Origin: JAMXLO01 sp963819855
GTDB taxonomy: Bacteria; Pseudomonadota; Alphaproteobacteria; Acetobacterales; Acetobacteraceae
Length of the DNA: 64,000 nucleotides
Direction: 5' to 3'
Assembly: GCA_963819855.1 (NCBI GenBank)
Contig: CAWFYC010000027.1
Coordinates: 111,199 to 175,198 of the forward strand
This document shows, piece by piece, positions 43,795-51,959 of this stretch (the stretch's first letter is position 1; every line of letters begins with the position of its first letter). Below the pieces are notes generated by a model. It had not been told where the DNA came from. It was given only the letters and a program-made list of their open reading frames with translations, and did not search any database. The position numbers were made by a program, and so were the translations under genes.

Positions 43795-45671
43795 GATGTC
43801 GGACCAAACAAACCAATTCGGTCGGCCCGCACGCGCCTCACGTCCCCGATCCGCACGGTGACACCTGCGCGGTCAAAGAACTCCAGCACCTGGATCGCCA
43901 CCTTCCTGCCGTTCGCCAACCGGTCGCGAAATGCTGCGGCGGTAACCGTGCCGGCCGGATCGGCCTCAGCCAGTTTCGCGGCGGCACCGAGCATCTCCGC
44001 GACGGTCTCGCTCAGAAAGAACTGATCTGGCGCCACCTCGATCAACCGGCCCAATCGCTGCACACGCTTCAGCGTGGCGCGCATCGCCGCCTCCGGCACC
44101 GACAGCGACCGCGCCAGATCGCGCGTCCGCGGCGGACGAAAGCGCTCTACGGCGATCAATTCGCTTGCCTGCCGCCACACCCGCTCGTCCTGCGCCGACA
44201 GCGTGGCGCGATGTGAGGGCAGTCGGAGCCAAGGTCCGTCCTGTTCCATCGCGCCACGCCGGAACAGCGACTCGACGACAGCACGAAACGCCGCCACCGA
44301 TGGCCGGCCCGGCGTCGCCAAACGCAGCCGCTCGAGTTGCAGCCCCGGCTGATCCGGCGCCGCAGCATGATGCGCGGCCAGACGTCTGACCACTCCATCG
44401 CGCACCGAGTCGAGCGTGGTCGGTGTCATCAGCAGGTCGCCGACCGCGACCGCGGTCGTGGACGACAGCATCGACGGCGGCAAGATGCGCGCGCGCAAGT
44501 ACGCGGCGCGGTCGGTCCAGCCAGGCGGCAGCGCCAGCAGTGCGCGCAATGCATCGGCCGGATCGTGCCGATCCAGAGCCGCCAGTTGTTGCAGCCGTTC
44601 AGGTGTGCGTCGGCCACGTCGTGGCGGGAACGGATCGATCACCACACCGCCGCCGATGGTCCGCGTCGCCGCCGCATCGCGCAGCACCAACCGGTCGCGC
44701 GCAAGCGCGCCGATCGGCCGATCGAGTGTCAGGCGGGCCAGCACCGTGCTGCCCGGTTCGATCCGTTCGGCATCCAGCGCCGCGACGCGCGCGGTCACGT
44801 GCGCCGCGCCGAGATGCAGATGCACCGGCGCATCGGCACGCAGCGCACGCGCCTCCTCGGCCAGCAGCGTCATGCGGATGTCGAAACGCGCGGTCGGCGC
44901 GTGCACCTCGGGGTGCAGTACCCAATCACCGCGGGTCACCACGTCCTTCGATAGCCGCGGAGCGGTGACGTTCAGCGCAACGCGCTGGCCGGCGACCGCC
45001 GCATCCGCTGGCCGGTTCTGCGCATGCAGTCCGCGCACACGCAGTTCGATGCCGGGCGGCGACAGCATCAGACGGTCTTCGACGCAGATCCGGCCAGAAA
45101 CGAGCGTGCCGGTGACAACAAGACCCGCGCCGGTCAGCGTGAAGGCCCGATCGACCGCGAGGCGCGGATGCAGTTCGGCATCGCGTTGCCGGGGGCCGAG
45201 CGTGAGCAGCGCCGACCGCAATGCCGCAACTCCCTCGCCGGTCATTGCGGACACCGACACTACTGGCGCCGACGCGAGCGCGGTCTGCGCCAGCAACGCG
45301 CGCACCTCGGCACCGACCTCTGCTGCGCGGCCGGATACCAGGTCCGACTTGGTCAACGCGATTACGCCGCGATCGATGCCGAGCAATTGCAGGATCTGCA
45401 CGTGCTCACGGGTCTGCGGCATCACGCCATCGTCGAGTGCCACCACCAGCAATGCCGCATCGACGCCGCTGGCGCCGGCGAGCATGGTGTGCACGAACCG
45501 CTCATGCCCCGGCACATCAACGAAACCGAACGCGTCGGTATAGGCATAACCGAGATCGATGGTGATGCCGCGTCGCTTCTCCTCGGCCAAACGATCGGCA
45601 TCAATGCCGGTCAGCGCCTTCACCAGCGCGGTCTTACCGTGATCGACATGGCCAGCGGTACCGATGATCAT
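43791..45671 (-). CDS. selB: Selenocysteine-specific elongation factor SelB
   Basis: 626 aa. GTPase motifs are GTAGHVDHGKTALVKALTG (G1), RRGITIDLGYAY (G2), FVDVPGHERFVHTMLAG (G3) and ALTKSDLV (G4). EF-Tu-like domains II and III follow, then C-terminal winged helices (from about residue 390) that read SECIS hairpins. It delivers Sec-tRNA to UGA codons. selA, selC and selD are not in the window. A degraded formate dehydrogenase fragment, the commonest selenoprotein client, lies 2 kb away. Confidence 0.95.
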   Translation of the reverse strand: MIIGTAGHVDHGKTALVKALTGIDADRLAEEKRRGITIDLGYAYTDAFGFVDVPGHERFVHTMLAGASGVDAALLVVALDDGVMPQTREHVQILQLLGIDRGVIALTKSDLVSGRAAEVGAEVRALLAQTALASAPVVSVSAMTGEGVAALRSALLTLGPRQRDAELHPRLAVDRAFTLTGAGLVVTGTLVSGRICVEDRLMLSPPGIELRVRGLHAQNRPADAAVAGQRVALNVTAPRLSKDVVTRGDWVLHPEVHAPTARFDIRMTLLAEEARALRADAPVHLHLGAAHVTARVAALDAERIEPGSTVLARLTLDRPIGALARDRLVLRDAAATRTIGGGVVIDPFPPRRGRRTPERLQQLAALDRHDPADALRALLALPPGWTDRAAYLRARILPPSMLSSTTAVAVGDLLMTPTTLDSVRDGVVRRLAAHHAAAPDQPGLQLERLRLATPGRPSVAAFRAVVESLFRRGAMEQDGPWLRLPSHRATLSAQDERVWRQASELIAVERFRPPRTRDLARSLSVPEAAMRATLKRVQRLGRLIEVAPDQFFLSETVAEMLGAAAKLAEADPAGTVTAAAFRDRLANGRKVAIQVLEFFDRAGVTVRIGDVRRVRADRIGLFGPTS

Positions 45672-45813
45672 GGTTTACCTGTCACGACCCGCCGATGCGT
45701 CCGCCGACAATCCGTGGTCCGCTGCCCGCTGCCATGCCGGCAATACAACGCGCGTACCGACGCCATGCAAGTCCCTTGACTCGCCCCGATCCGCTCGGCA
45801 CTTGGCGGATCGA

Positions 45814-47517
45814 ATGACCCGGAAGCCTGCCAGCCTGCAATTCGGCGTGGACGATGTCCCGCCAACGTCCGTCATCATCGTCAACGCACTGCAGTATGTC
45901 GCAGTGCTGGCGGGCTTTCTGGTTTTCCCGCTGATCATGACGCGTGAGGCGCATGTCTCGGCCGAGGTGGCCGATAGCGTTTTGAGCTGGTCGATGATCA
46001 TCCTGGCGGTCGGCACCACGCTACAGGCGCTGCCGAAAGGCCCGATCGGCAGCGGCTACCTCGCGCCGAGCGTGATGACGGCAGTCTATGTCAGCCCGTC
46101 GCTCGAGGCGGTGCGGCTTGGTGGGCTGGCACTGATGGGCGGCATGACGATCTTCGGCGGCGCGGTAGAGGCGCTGCTGTCGCGCTCGCTGCATCGGCTG
46201 CGTTCGCTGCTGCCGCCGGAGCTTGCCGGAGTGGTGATCCTGCTGGTGGCGATCGGCAACGGCATGGTCGGCTATCGCTATCTGTTGGTGCCTGGCAGCG
46301 AGCATGCCGATCCGTGTCACTGGGCGGTGGCGACAATCACGCTGCTGGTCACCATTGCGTTGAATGTGTGGGGCAAGGGCATCGTGCGTGCCTCCTGCGC
46401 GCTGATCGGCATGATCGTCGGCTACGCCGCGGCCTTCCCTGCCGGGCTGGTGCACCAGCAAGAGCTCGCACAGCTTGCCGGGCTGCCACCGGTGCAATTG
46501 CCGCATGTGGACTATTTCGCCTGGTCGTTCGAGCCGGTGCTGATTGCACCGTTCCTCATCGCCGCACTGGCCAACACTCTGAAAGCGGCGGCCCTGCTGA
46601 CCGCGGCGGAAAAGTTCGCCGATGCCGACTGGGTGCGGCCCAACCTGAAGCGGATCGGCGGCGGCGTGCTGGCCGACGGCATCACCACCGCACTCTCCGG
46701 CGCGTTCTGCGTGTTCGGTGTCAATGTCAGCGCTTCGTCCGTCGGCCTCAGCGAAGCCACCGGGGTCGCTTCGCGCGTCGTCGCCTATGCGATCAGCGCG
46801 ATCTTCGTGGTGATGGCATTCATCCCCGGCCTGATGCGCTTCTTCACGCTGATGCCGGAGGCGGTGATCGGTGCCACCTTCATCTTCACCTCGTGTGCCA
46901 TCATCAAGGGCGGTATCGAGACGATCGCCTCGCGCATGCTGGACACCCGGCGCACGCTGGTGGTGGGCCTGGCGATCCTGACCGGCCTTGCCGTCGAGGC
47001 GTTTCCCGGTTTCTTCCACGCGCTGCCGGCCTCGATCGAACCTCTGGTCGGCTCGCCATTGGTACTCGGCACCTTCGTCGGATTCGGCCTCAACGCGGTA
47101 TTCCGCATCGGCACGCGCCGCCGATCCGAGCTGCGCATCGATCCGCATGCGATCGACTACGACGCGATCCACAGCTTCATGGACGGACGCGGCGGGACGT
47201 GGGGCGCGCGGCGGGACGTGATCGCGCGTGCGAGCTACGCCGCGCAGCAGTTGATCGAGGTTATCGCCGACACCTGCGAGCCGCGTGGATCGATCGCGCT
47301 GTCGGGCAGCTTCAACGAGTTCGACCTCGCGTTGGAGGCCCGCTACGCCGGCGGCCTGCTGGAACTCCCCGACCGGCGGCCGACGCCGGACGAGATCGCC
47401 CACGGCGAGGATGGCGTACGCCAGCTCGCCGGCTTCCTGCTGCGCCGCAACGCCGACCGCTCATCGTCGACAAGGCGCGGCGAGACCTGCATCGTGCAGT
47501 TCCAGTTCCACCACTAG
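45814..47517 (+). CDS. NCS2-family nucleobase permease with C-terminal extra domain
   Basis: 567 aa from MTRKPASLQFGVDDVPPTSV at 45814. About 12 membrane helices with NCS2 signatures: GVDDVPPTSVIIVNALQYV, GSGYLAPSVMTAVYVSP and GGVLADGITTALSGAFCVFGVNVSASSVGLSEATGVASR (substrate/Na site), then MPEAVIGATFIF. A cytoplasmic extension of about 130 residues begins after NAVFRIGTRRRSEL and contains ASYAAQQLIEVIADTCEPRGSI and GETCIVQFQFHH, which looks GHKL-ATPase-like. It imports uracil, xanthine or similar; the extension could be regulatory. Confidence 0.85.
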   Translation: MTRKPASLQFGVDDVPPTSVIIVNALQYVAVLAGFLVFPLIMTREAHVSAEVADSVLSWSMIILAVGTTLQALPKGPIGSGYLAPSVMTAVYVSPSLEAVRLGGLALMGGMTIFGGAVEALLSRSLHRLRSLLPPELAGVVILLVAIGNGMVGYRYLLVPGSEHADPCHWAVATITLLVTIALNVWGKGIVRASCALIGMIVGYAAAFPAGLVHQQELAQLAGLPPVQLPHVDYFAWSFEPVLIAPFLIAALANTLKAAALLTAAEKFADADWVRPNLKRIGGGVLADGITTALSGAFCVFGVNVSASSVGLSEATGVASRVVAYAISAIFVVMAFIPGLMRFFTLMPEAVIGATFIFTSCAIIKGGIETIASRMLDTRRTLVVGLAILTGLAVEAFPGFFHALPASIEPLVGSPLVLGTFVGFGLNAVFRIGTRRRSELRIDPHAIDYDAIHSFMDGRGGTWGARRDVIARASYAAQQLIEVIADTCEPRGSIALSGSFNEFDLALEARYAGGLLELPDRRPTPDEIAHGEDGVRQLAGFLLRRNADRSSSTRRGETCIVQFQFHH

Positions 47518-47540
47518 TCCTGGTTCCGAAGTCCGCCGCA

Positions 47541-47597
47541 TCATGCGATCACTTGGCGCGATGGGTTTCGCTGCGCTCTACCCATCCTACGAGTTGC
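47541..47597. repeat. REP-like palindromic repeat, half copy
   Basis: Matches 19391-19446 with two mismatches over 56 bp but lacks the second arm. It sits exactly where the formate dehydrogenase fragment ends, so it probably marks the breakpoint of that deletion. Confidence 0.8.
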
Positions 47598-47599
47598 TG

Positions 47600-47880
47600 C
47601 GTCGTCGTTCGCGATCGGACTCTCGAACGGTTCATAATGCTCAGGGAACGGTCCCTCGCGCATCTGGTCGCGCGCGAACAGCCGCGCCATGCCTTCCGCC
47701 ACCATGATGAACGGGCCCACGCCGACCTCCGGCTTGTTGGTCGGCGCATTGTCGGGGACGTCGATGCCAGTCCAGGAACTGCCGTTCCACTGGATCAGCG
47801 CCTGGCCGGATTCCGTGGCTTGCCCGACGCGTCGGCGCTGGCACGGTTGTATAGAATCCGCCGGTTGGCCGGCCAGGAGG
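47600..47880 (-). pseudogene. Formate dehydrogenase (Fdn/Fdo type) major subunit, C-terminal remnant
   Basis: About 93 codons survive in two frames. The first reads NRRILYNRASADASGKPRNPA; a single-base shift near 47781 leads into ALIQWNGSSWTGIDVPD, then GPFIMVAEGMARLFARDQMREGPFPEHYEPFESPIA. This is the C-terminal cap region of the selenocysteine or Cys formate dehydrogenase-N/O alpha subunit. The upstream 800+ codons, including the catalytic Sec site, are gone, and the end is cut by the REP-like repeat. Non-functional. Confidence 0.8.
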
Positions 47881-47881
47881 A

Positions 47882-48994
47882 TCAACGCGGCGGCGGCGGT
47901 GCACCGAATGTGACGTTGCCGTTGATCGTCCCGATATTGGGCGAATTCGCGCCGCTGCTGTTCTGCTCCAGCTTCTGGATGGTCACTGCGTTCACGTCGC
48001 GCCCGGCCTTGTTGTCCTGATTGAGCGTGAGGCTGAAGGTTTCCGCAATCTTCGCGATCGCCGCCTTGCGCTCGTCATCGGGCACGCCGCCGTCCTTGAA
48101 CACCTTGTCCAGCGTTGTCAACACCGCCTTCTTGACGCGGACCTGGCCGGTAGCCTCGGCCGGATACAGGCCGGCGACCCATTTCGCGTCGGTCGGCGAA
48201 GGCTCGTAGTTGGTGGTCGAGAAGCAGGCAGCCGCGCGTCCGTCCTTGAAAATCTCCGGCGGCAGCGAATACTGCATGATCGATTTCTTGTCGAAGCCGG
48301 AAATCTCCAGCGCGTCCTTTGCCGCGCGCAGCGGGACCTCCATCGTTTCCAGATTTTCGTGGACCTGCTCAGGCGTCCAACCCATGCGCTGCTTGTAATA
48401 GTTCTCGGCCTCCGGCCAGTCGATCTGATCGCTGCAATGCGCGTTCGGACTTTGATGCTCATGATCCAAACCGATCGCGTGGCCGAATTCGTGCAGCACG
48501 ACGCGGTCGAATTCCTGGGCGTTCTGCGCGACCCGCGAACCCGGATCGTCCATGTTGCCGAGGTTCATCGATGGCACATGGTGCCGGCTATCGGTACCGG
48601 TGTACGACCACGAACCCTGGTCCTTGAAGCCGATGGTGATGGCATAGGACTTTCCGGCGTCGCACATTGCGGGGTCATCCGCAGAAGGGCCGAAGTCGAA
48701 CACCAGGTTGGCCCACTTGGACCATCGGTTGGCTGCGTGTGCGATGCGGGCACGCATGGCCGCCGGAGCCTGCTCGGCGAAGCAGACCGGCAGACGCTCG
48801 CCTACCCCCCACATCTTCATCTGGTCGAGCACCGCGGCCGCCGGCCCCCGCGCGGCCGCGTCCAGCGATTTCGGCAACAGGCTCTCATTGGTCTTGTCAG
48901 GCACCGTAGGATCGCGCACGACCTCGTCGCCCGCCGGCGACTCGTCTATTCCGTGCGCATGCGCGGCCCTGGCGGTCACCAGAGCCATCGACAC
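47882..48994 (-). CDS. Secreted metzincin-type zinc metalloprotease
   Basis: 370 aa from ATG 48994. Zinc site HEFGHAIGLDH at about residues 168-178 (HExxHxxGxxH), followed by HQSP and a Met-turn-like SIMQYSLP, typical of astacin/matrixin-like bacterial peptidases. The N-terminus is hydrophobic and ends AHAHG. A fuller signal peptide (RAHWIIACAVSMALVTARAAHA) is read if translation starts further upstream at 49024, where AAGGAGG lies 5 bases ahead of an ATC codon. The C-terminal tail is Asn/Gly/Pro-rich. Confidence 0.83.
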   Translation of the reverse strand: MSMALVTARAAHAHGIDESPAGDEVVRDPTVPDKTNESLLPKSLDAAARGPAAAVLDQMKMWGVGERLPVCFAEQAPAAMRARIAHAANRWSKWANLVFDFGPSADDPAMCDAGKSYAITIGFKDQGSWSYTGTDSRHHVPSMNLGNMDDPGSRVAQNAQEFDRVVLHEFGHAIGLDHEHQSPNAHCSDQIDWPEAENYYKQRMGWTPEQVHENLETMEVPLRAAKDALEISGFDKKSIMQYSLPPEIFKDGRAAACFSTTNYEPSPTDAKWVAGLYPAEATGQVRVKKAVLTTLDKVFKDGGVPDDERKAAIAKIAETFSLTLNQDNKAGRDVNAVTIQKLEQNSSGANSPNIGTINGNVTFGAPPPPR

Positions 48995-49122
48995 CGCACA
49001 TGCAATGATCCAGTGCGCGCGGATACCAACCTCCTTTGCCGGCGCGTGAATTGTATCAGCGACGCATAGTTCCGCTTGCGAGGATTGGCAGTCAAGACGG
49101 TTGGCGAGCTGTCGCCCGACAT

Positions 49123-50130
49123 TCAGCGGGTCAGCGCTTCGGCAAGCAACGGCAGGCTCGTATCCATGCGATAGTCGACACTTGTATGGTTGTCGGCGAA
49201 CTCCTCGTAGCGGTGAGCAATCTCGAGCTGCTTCAGCCGTCGCGCAAATCTGCGCGCACCATACAGCAGATTGAACTGATCTTTCTCACCGCAGTCGATG
49301 TAGAGTGCCTTGAGGCGACGGAGATTGTCCGACTGTGACTCAAGGGCAACCACGGGGTCTTGCCGAAGCCAATTCGCCCAGCGTTCCTCGATGATCTCAC
49401 AGGTATCGAACGTGACCGGCAGCCGAATCCCAAGGAATTGCGTCGGGTCCGGATCGTAACTGGCCGCCATGGCCAAAGCGTTGAACACCTTGAATGATCC
49501 CTCCGGATGCTTTTGGGCTGATTCAAGCTGCTGCCACCAGCGTTCGATCGAGTTATCGACGCCGGCCAGTGCCCGCAGCACTGCGGGCATGTCAGGCAGG
49601 TAGCACAGTTCAAACGCCATATCGCCGGAGTGACAGGCCGCTGCCGACCAGATATCGGCATGTCGCAGCGCATGTGTAATGGCACCATAACCGCCGGAGC
49701 TTTTGCCGAACACGCCCCGGCGCCCGTCACCGCCACACCCGAAGCGCTGCTCGACTGTCGGCAGCATTTCGCTGAGCAGGTAATCTTCCCAGGCACCCAT
49801 CGAAGCCGAGTTGATATATTGGTTGCCGCCGAGGCGAGTGAAGCAGTCGGGAAAGGCAACGACAACCGGCGGCATGCGGTGTTCGCCGATGAGGCGGTCG
49901 AGCCGTTCCGGCAGGTTCTCCTGGAAACCGGCCCAATTCGTGTGGGCCAGGCCGCTGCCGGTAAAGCCAACCAGGTCGACGAGCAGCGGCAGGCCGCGCC
50001 CGTCTTGACCTGCCGGAACGTATACAGCCACGTCACGCGTCGACGAGTCGTCGAGCATGTTGGGCTTGAGCACCGTGCTGTCGACGGTGATGCGGTTGAC
50101 GGAACCCGCTGGCCCGGCAAACTTGCGCAT
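49123..50130 (-). CDS. Esterase (PF00756 enterochelin-esterase/esterase D family)
   Basis: 335 aa from MRKFAGPAGSVNRITVDS at 50130. The alpha/beta-hydrolase nucleophile elbow is GVFGKSSGGYGA (Ser in GxSxG), preceded by PVVVAFPDCFTRLGGNQYINS and followed by HADIWSAAACHSGDMAFEL. The catalytic His is likely in FADNHTSVDYR near the end. It hydrolyses ester bonds of an unknown substrate. It is the most downstream gene of the minus-strand flavin-monooxygenase cluster, 40 bp after the oxidoreductase gene. Confidence 0.82.
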   Translation of the reverse strand: MRKFAGPAGSVNRITVDSTVLKPNMLDDSSTRDVAVYVPAGQDGRGLPLLVDLVGFTGSGLAHTNWAGFQENLPERLDRLIGEHRMPPVVVAFPDCFTRLGGNQYINSASMGAWEDYLLSEMLPTVEQRFGCGGDGRRGVFGKSSGGYGAITHALRHADIWSAAACHSGDMAFELCYLPDMPAVLRALAGVDNSIERWWQQLESAQKHPEGSFKVFNALAMAASYDPDPTQFLGIRLPVTFDTCEIIEERWANWLRQDPVVALESQSDNLRRLKALYIDCGEKDQFNLLYGARRFARRLKQLEIAHRYEEFADNHTSVDYRMDTSLPLLAEALTR

Positions 50131-50170
50131 GTGTGTTATCCTTTTTGCTTCGACTGATTGTCCCGAAAGC

Positions 50171-51094
50171 TCAGCGAACGGCGAGCACCAATTTGCCCCG
50201 CAGATGACGAGCCTCGCTGACACGATGAGCTTCGGCGGCATCCGCGAGAGCATAGCGCGCGATCGGCGGCGGCGAGACTGCACCAGCGTCCAGCAACGCC
50301 ACAATTCGCTCCAGGTGCGCGCGATCGCGGCTGACGGCCGGGCGCAAAACATTGACATCGGAGCGCGGCTGGCGAAATGCATCCGGCCCCGGTGCGACCC
50401 AGACCAGGCGCCCACCCGGCTTCAGGACGCTGTACGAGCGCGCCTGCACGTCTCCCCCAACCGTGTCGAACACCACATCGCAATCGGCGACGACCTTGGT
50501 GAAGTCCTCGGCATTGTAATCGACTACGCGGTTGGCTCCGAGACTGCGAACATAATCGGCGTTGGCGGCACTTGTCGTCGTTATCACGGTGGCGCCGAGG
50601 TGCCTCGCAAGCTGAATCGCGAAACCGGCGACGCCGCCTGCACCACCTTGAATCAATATAGTTTCGCCGGCCTGCAGCCGAGCCGTGTCCTCGACCGCCC
50701 AGATGGCAGTGATGCCGGTCAACGCCATCGCGGCGGCTTGCAGATGCGACAGGTGTTCGGGTTTGCGAGCGACGATCGCCGCCTTGATGGCGAGCTTTTC
50801 CGCGTACGCTCCCTCAATACCGGCATCATTCACGCCGAACACTGCGTCGCCGACTGAGAAATCGGATGCGCCTTCGCCGGTCGCCGCAACCACACCCGAA
50901 AAGTCGCGGCCAAGGATGTGCGGAAACCGGAGATTATGACCACGCCCGCCCAACCGTACCTTGTAGTCGGCAGCGTTGACGCTGGCCGCATGAACATCGA
51001 CGACGATCTCTCCGGGTGCCGGCATCGGGTCCGGCGCATCGCCATAGCGCAACATCTCCGGCCCGCCGTGGTTTGTCAGCAACATCGCTTTCAC
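50171..51094 (-). CDS. NADPH:quinone oxidoreductase-type zinc-less MDR protein
   Basis: 307 aa. GroES-like N-domain: MKAMLLTNHGGPEMLRYGDAPDPMPAPGEIVVDVHAASVNAADYKVR and GRDFSGVVAATGEG. The Rossmann domain carries ILIQGGAGGVAGFAIQLARHLGA. No zinc-ligand cysteines are present. It reduces quinones or enones using NADPH. It sits in the flavin-monooxygenase cluster between an amidohydrolase and an esterase, so it may act on the same degradation pathway. Confidence 0.88.
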   Translation of the reverse strand: MKAMLLTNHGGPEMLRYGDAPDPMPAPGEIVVDVHAASVNAADYKVRLGGRGHNLRFPHILGRDFSGVVAATGEGASDFSVGDAVFGVNDAGIEGAYAEKLAIKAAIVARKPEHLSHLQAAAMALTGITAIWAVEDTARLQAGETILIQGGAGGVAGFAIQLARHLGATVITTTSAANADYVRSLGANRVVDYNAEDFTKVVADCDVVFDTVGGDVQARSYSVLKPGGRLVWVAPGPDAFRQPRSDVNVLRPAVSRDRAHLERIVALLDAGAVSPPPIARYALADAAEAHRVSEARHLRGKLVLAVR

Positions 51095-51133
51095 AGATAT
51101 CTTCTCCCATGTTTTCTGCCCGAAGGCATTGCT

Positions 51134-51949
51134 TCAGTTCCGCGGCAGCTCCCAGCCGATCCAGTCGCAGAATGCGCGTCCCATCACGAGTTCGAGGTCT
51201 TGTCCCGTCAGCCAGGGCAGTTCCTCGGTAAACAGCGTCACACACTGCCTCCATGAACACGGCATACGGGTGATGTCGGTCCCCCAGAACATCCGTTGCG
51301 GCCCGAACGCGTCGTAGACCTGACGCAGGTGCGGATGAATGCTGCGGAACGGATAACCGTCCTCGGCGTAGCCCGCCTGACCTGTCGCCTTGACGGCGAT
51401 GTTCGGATTTTTGGCGAGAGCAAGAAGCTGCGGCATGTTCTTGTAAGAGACTTCGCCCTTGCTGGCTCGAGGCACGCCCATATGGTCGACGATCAGCTTG
51501 AGACCGGGGTGACGTTCGGCGATTTGTCCAACCACCGGGAGGAACGAAGCTGCCGCGAGCGCAATCGGCAGACCTGCGCGCTCGGCCGCCGGCCACAACC
51601 AATCGAGGGTGCCGTCGGTCGGCCATGACTGCTCATGCGGCTGGTTGAAATAGAAGCGCAACCCAAGCATGCCGGGCCGGTTCTTCCAAATGTCGACCAG
51701 CGACCGGCTCTCCGGCCGATCCAGCGGGAACCAGCCGAGGATCGCGAAGCGATCGGGGTGGGCGCGAACCGCCGCGACGGCGAGTTCGTTCGAATCTGGA
51801 TCCCACATCGGTGGGTGGATGACCGCGCGATCGACGCCCGCTTCGTCCATGCCGGCAAGCGCCTGGGCCTTGGAATACGGTTCCTGGCGATGATGTGCCG
51901 AGGGAGTGCCCTTCGCCCAGATATGGATCTGGGCATCGACGATCATCAT
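51134..51949 (-). CDS. Amidohydrolase 2 family protein (PF04909)
   Basis: 271 aa from MMIVDAQIHIWAKGTPS. The metal-site DAQIHIW near the N-terminus, GMDEAGVDRAVIHPPMWDPD, LKLIVDHMGVPRA and RMFWGTDITRM (metal Asp) define the family, which includes decarboxylases and lactonases of aromatic catabolism. It ends 39 bp before the oxidoreductase gene, and its start is 10 bp after the upstream monooxygenase stop, so it is co-transcribed. Confidence 0.87.
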   Translation of the reverse strand: MMIVDAQIHIWAKGTPSAHHRQEPYSKAQALAGMDEAGVDRAVIHPPMWDPDSNELAVAAVRAHPDRFAILGWFPLDRPESRSLVDIWKNRPGMLGLRFYFNQPHEQSWPTDGTLDWLWPAAERAGLPIALAAASFLPVVGQIAERHPGLKLIVDHMGVPRASKGEVSYKNMPQLLALAKNPNIAVKATGQAGYAEDGYPFRSIHPHLRQVYDAFGPQRMFWGTDITRMPCSWRQCVTLFTEELPWLTGQDLELVMGRAFCDWIGWELPRN

Positions 51950-51959
51950 GGTGTTTCTC

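Noticed and set aside
46021..47403. 460-codon minus-strand frame opposite the permease
   Set aside because: Shadow of the NCS2 gene; composition is His/Asp/Arg-rich and no motif is present.
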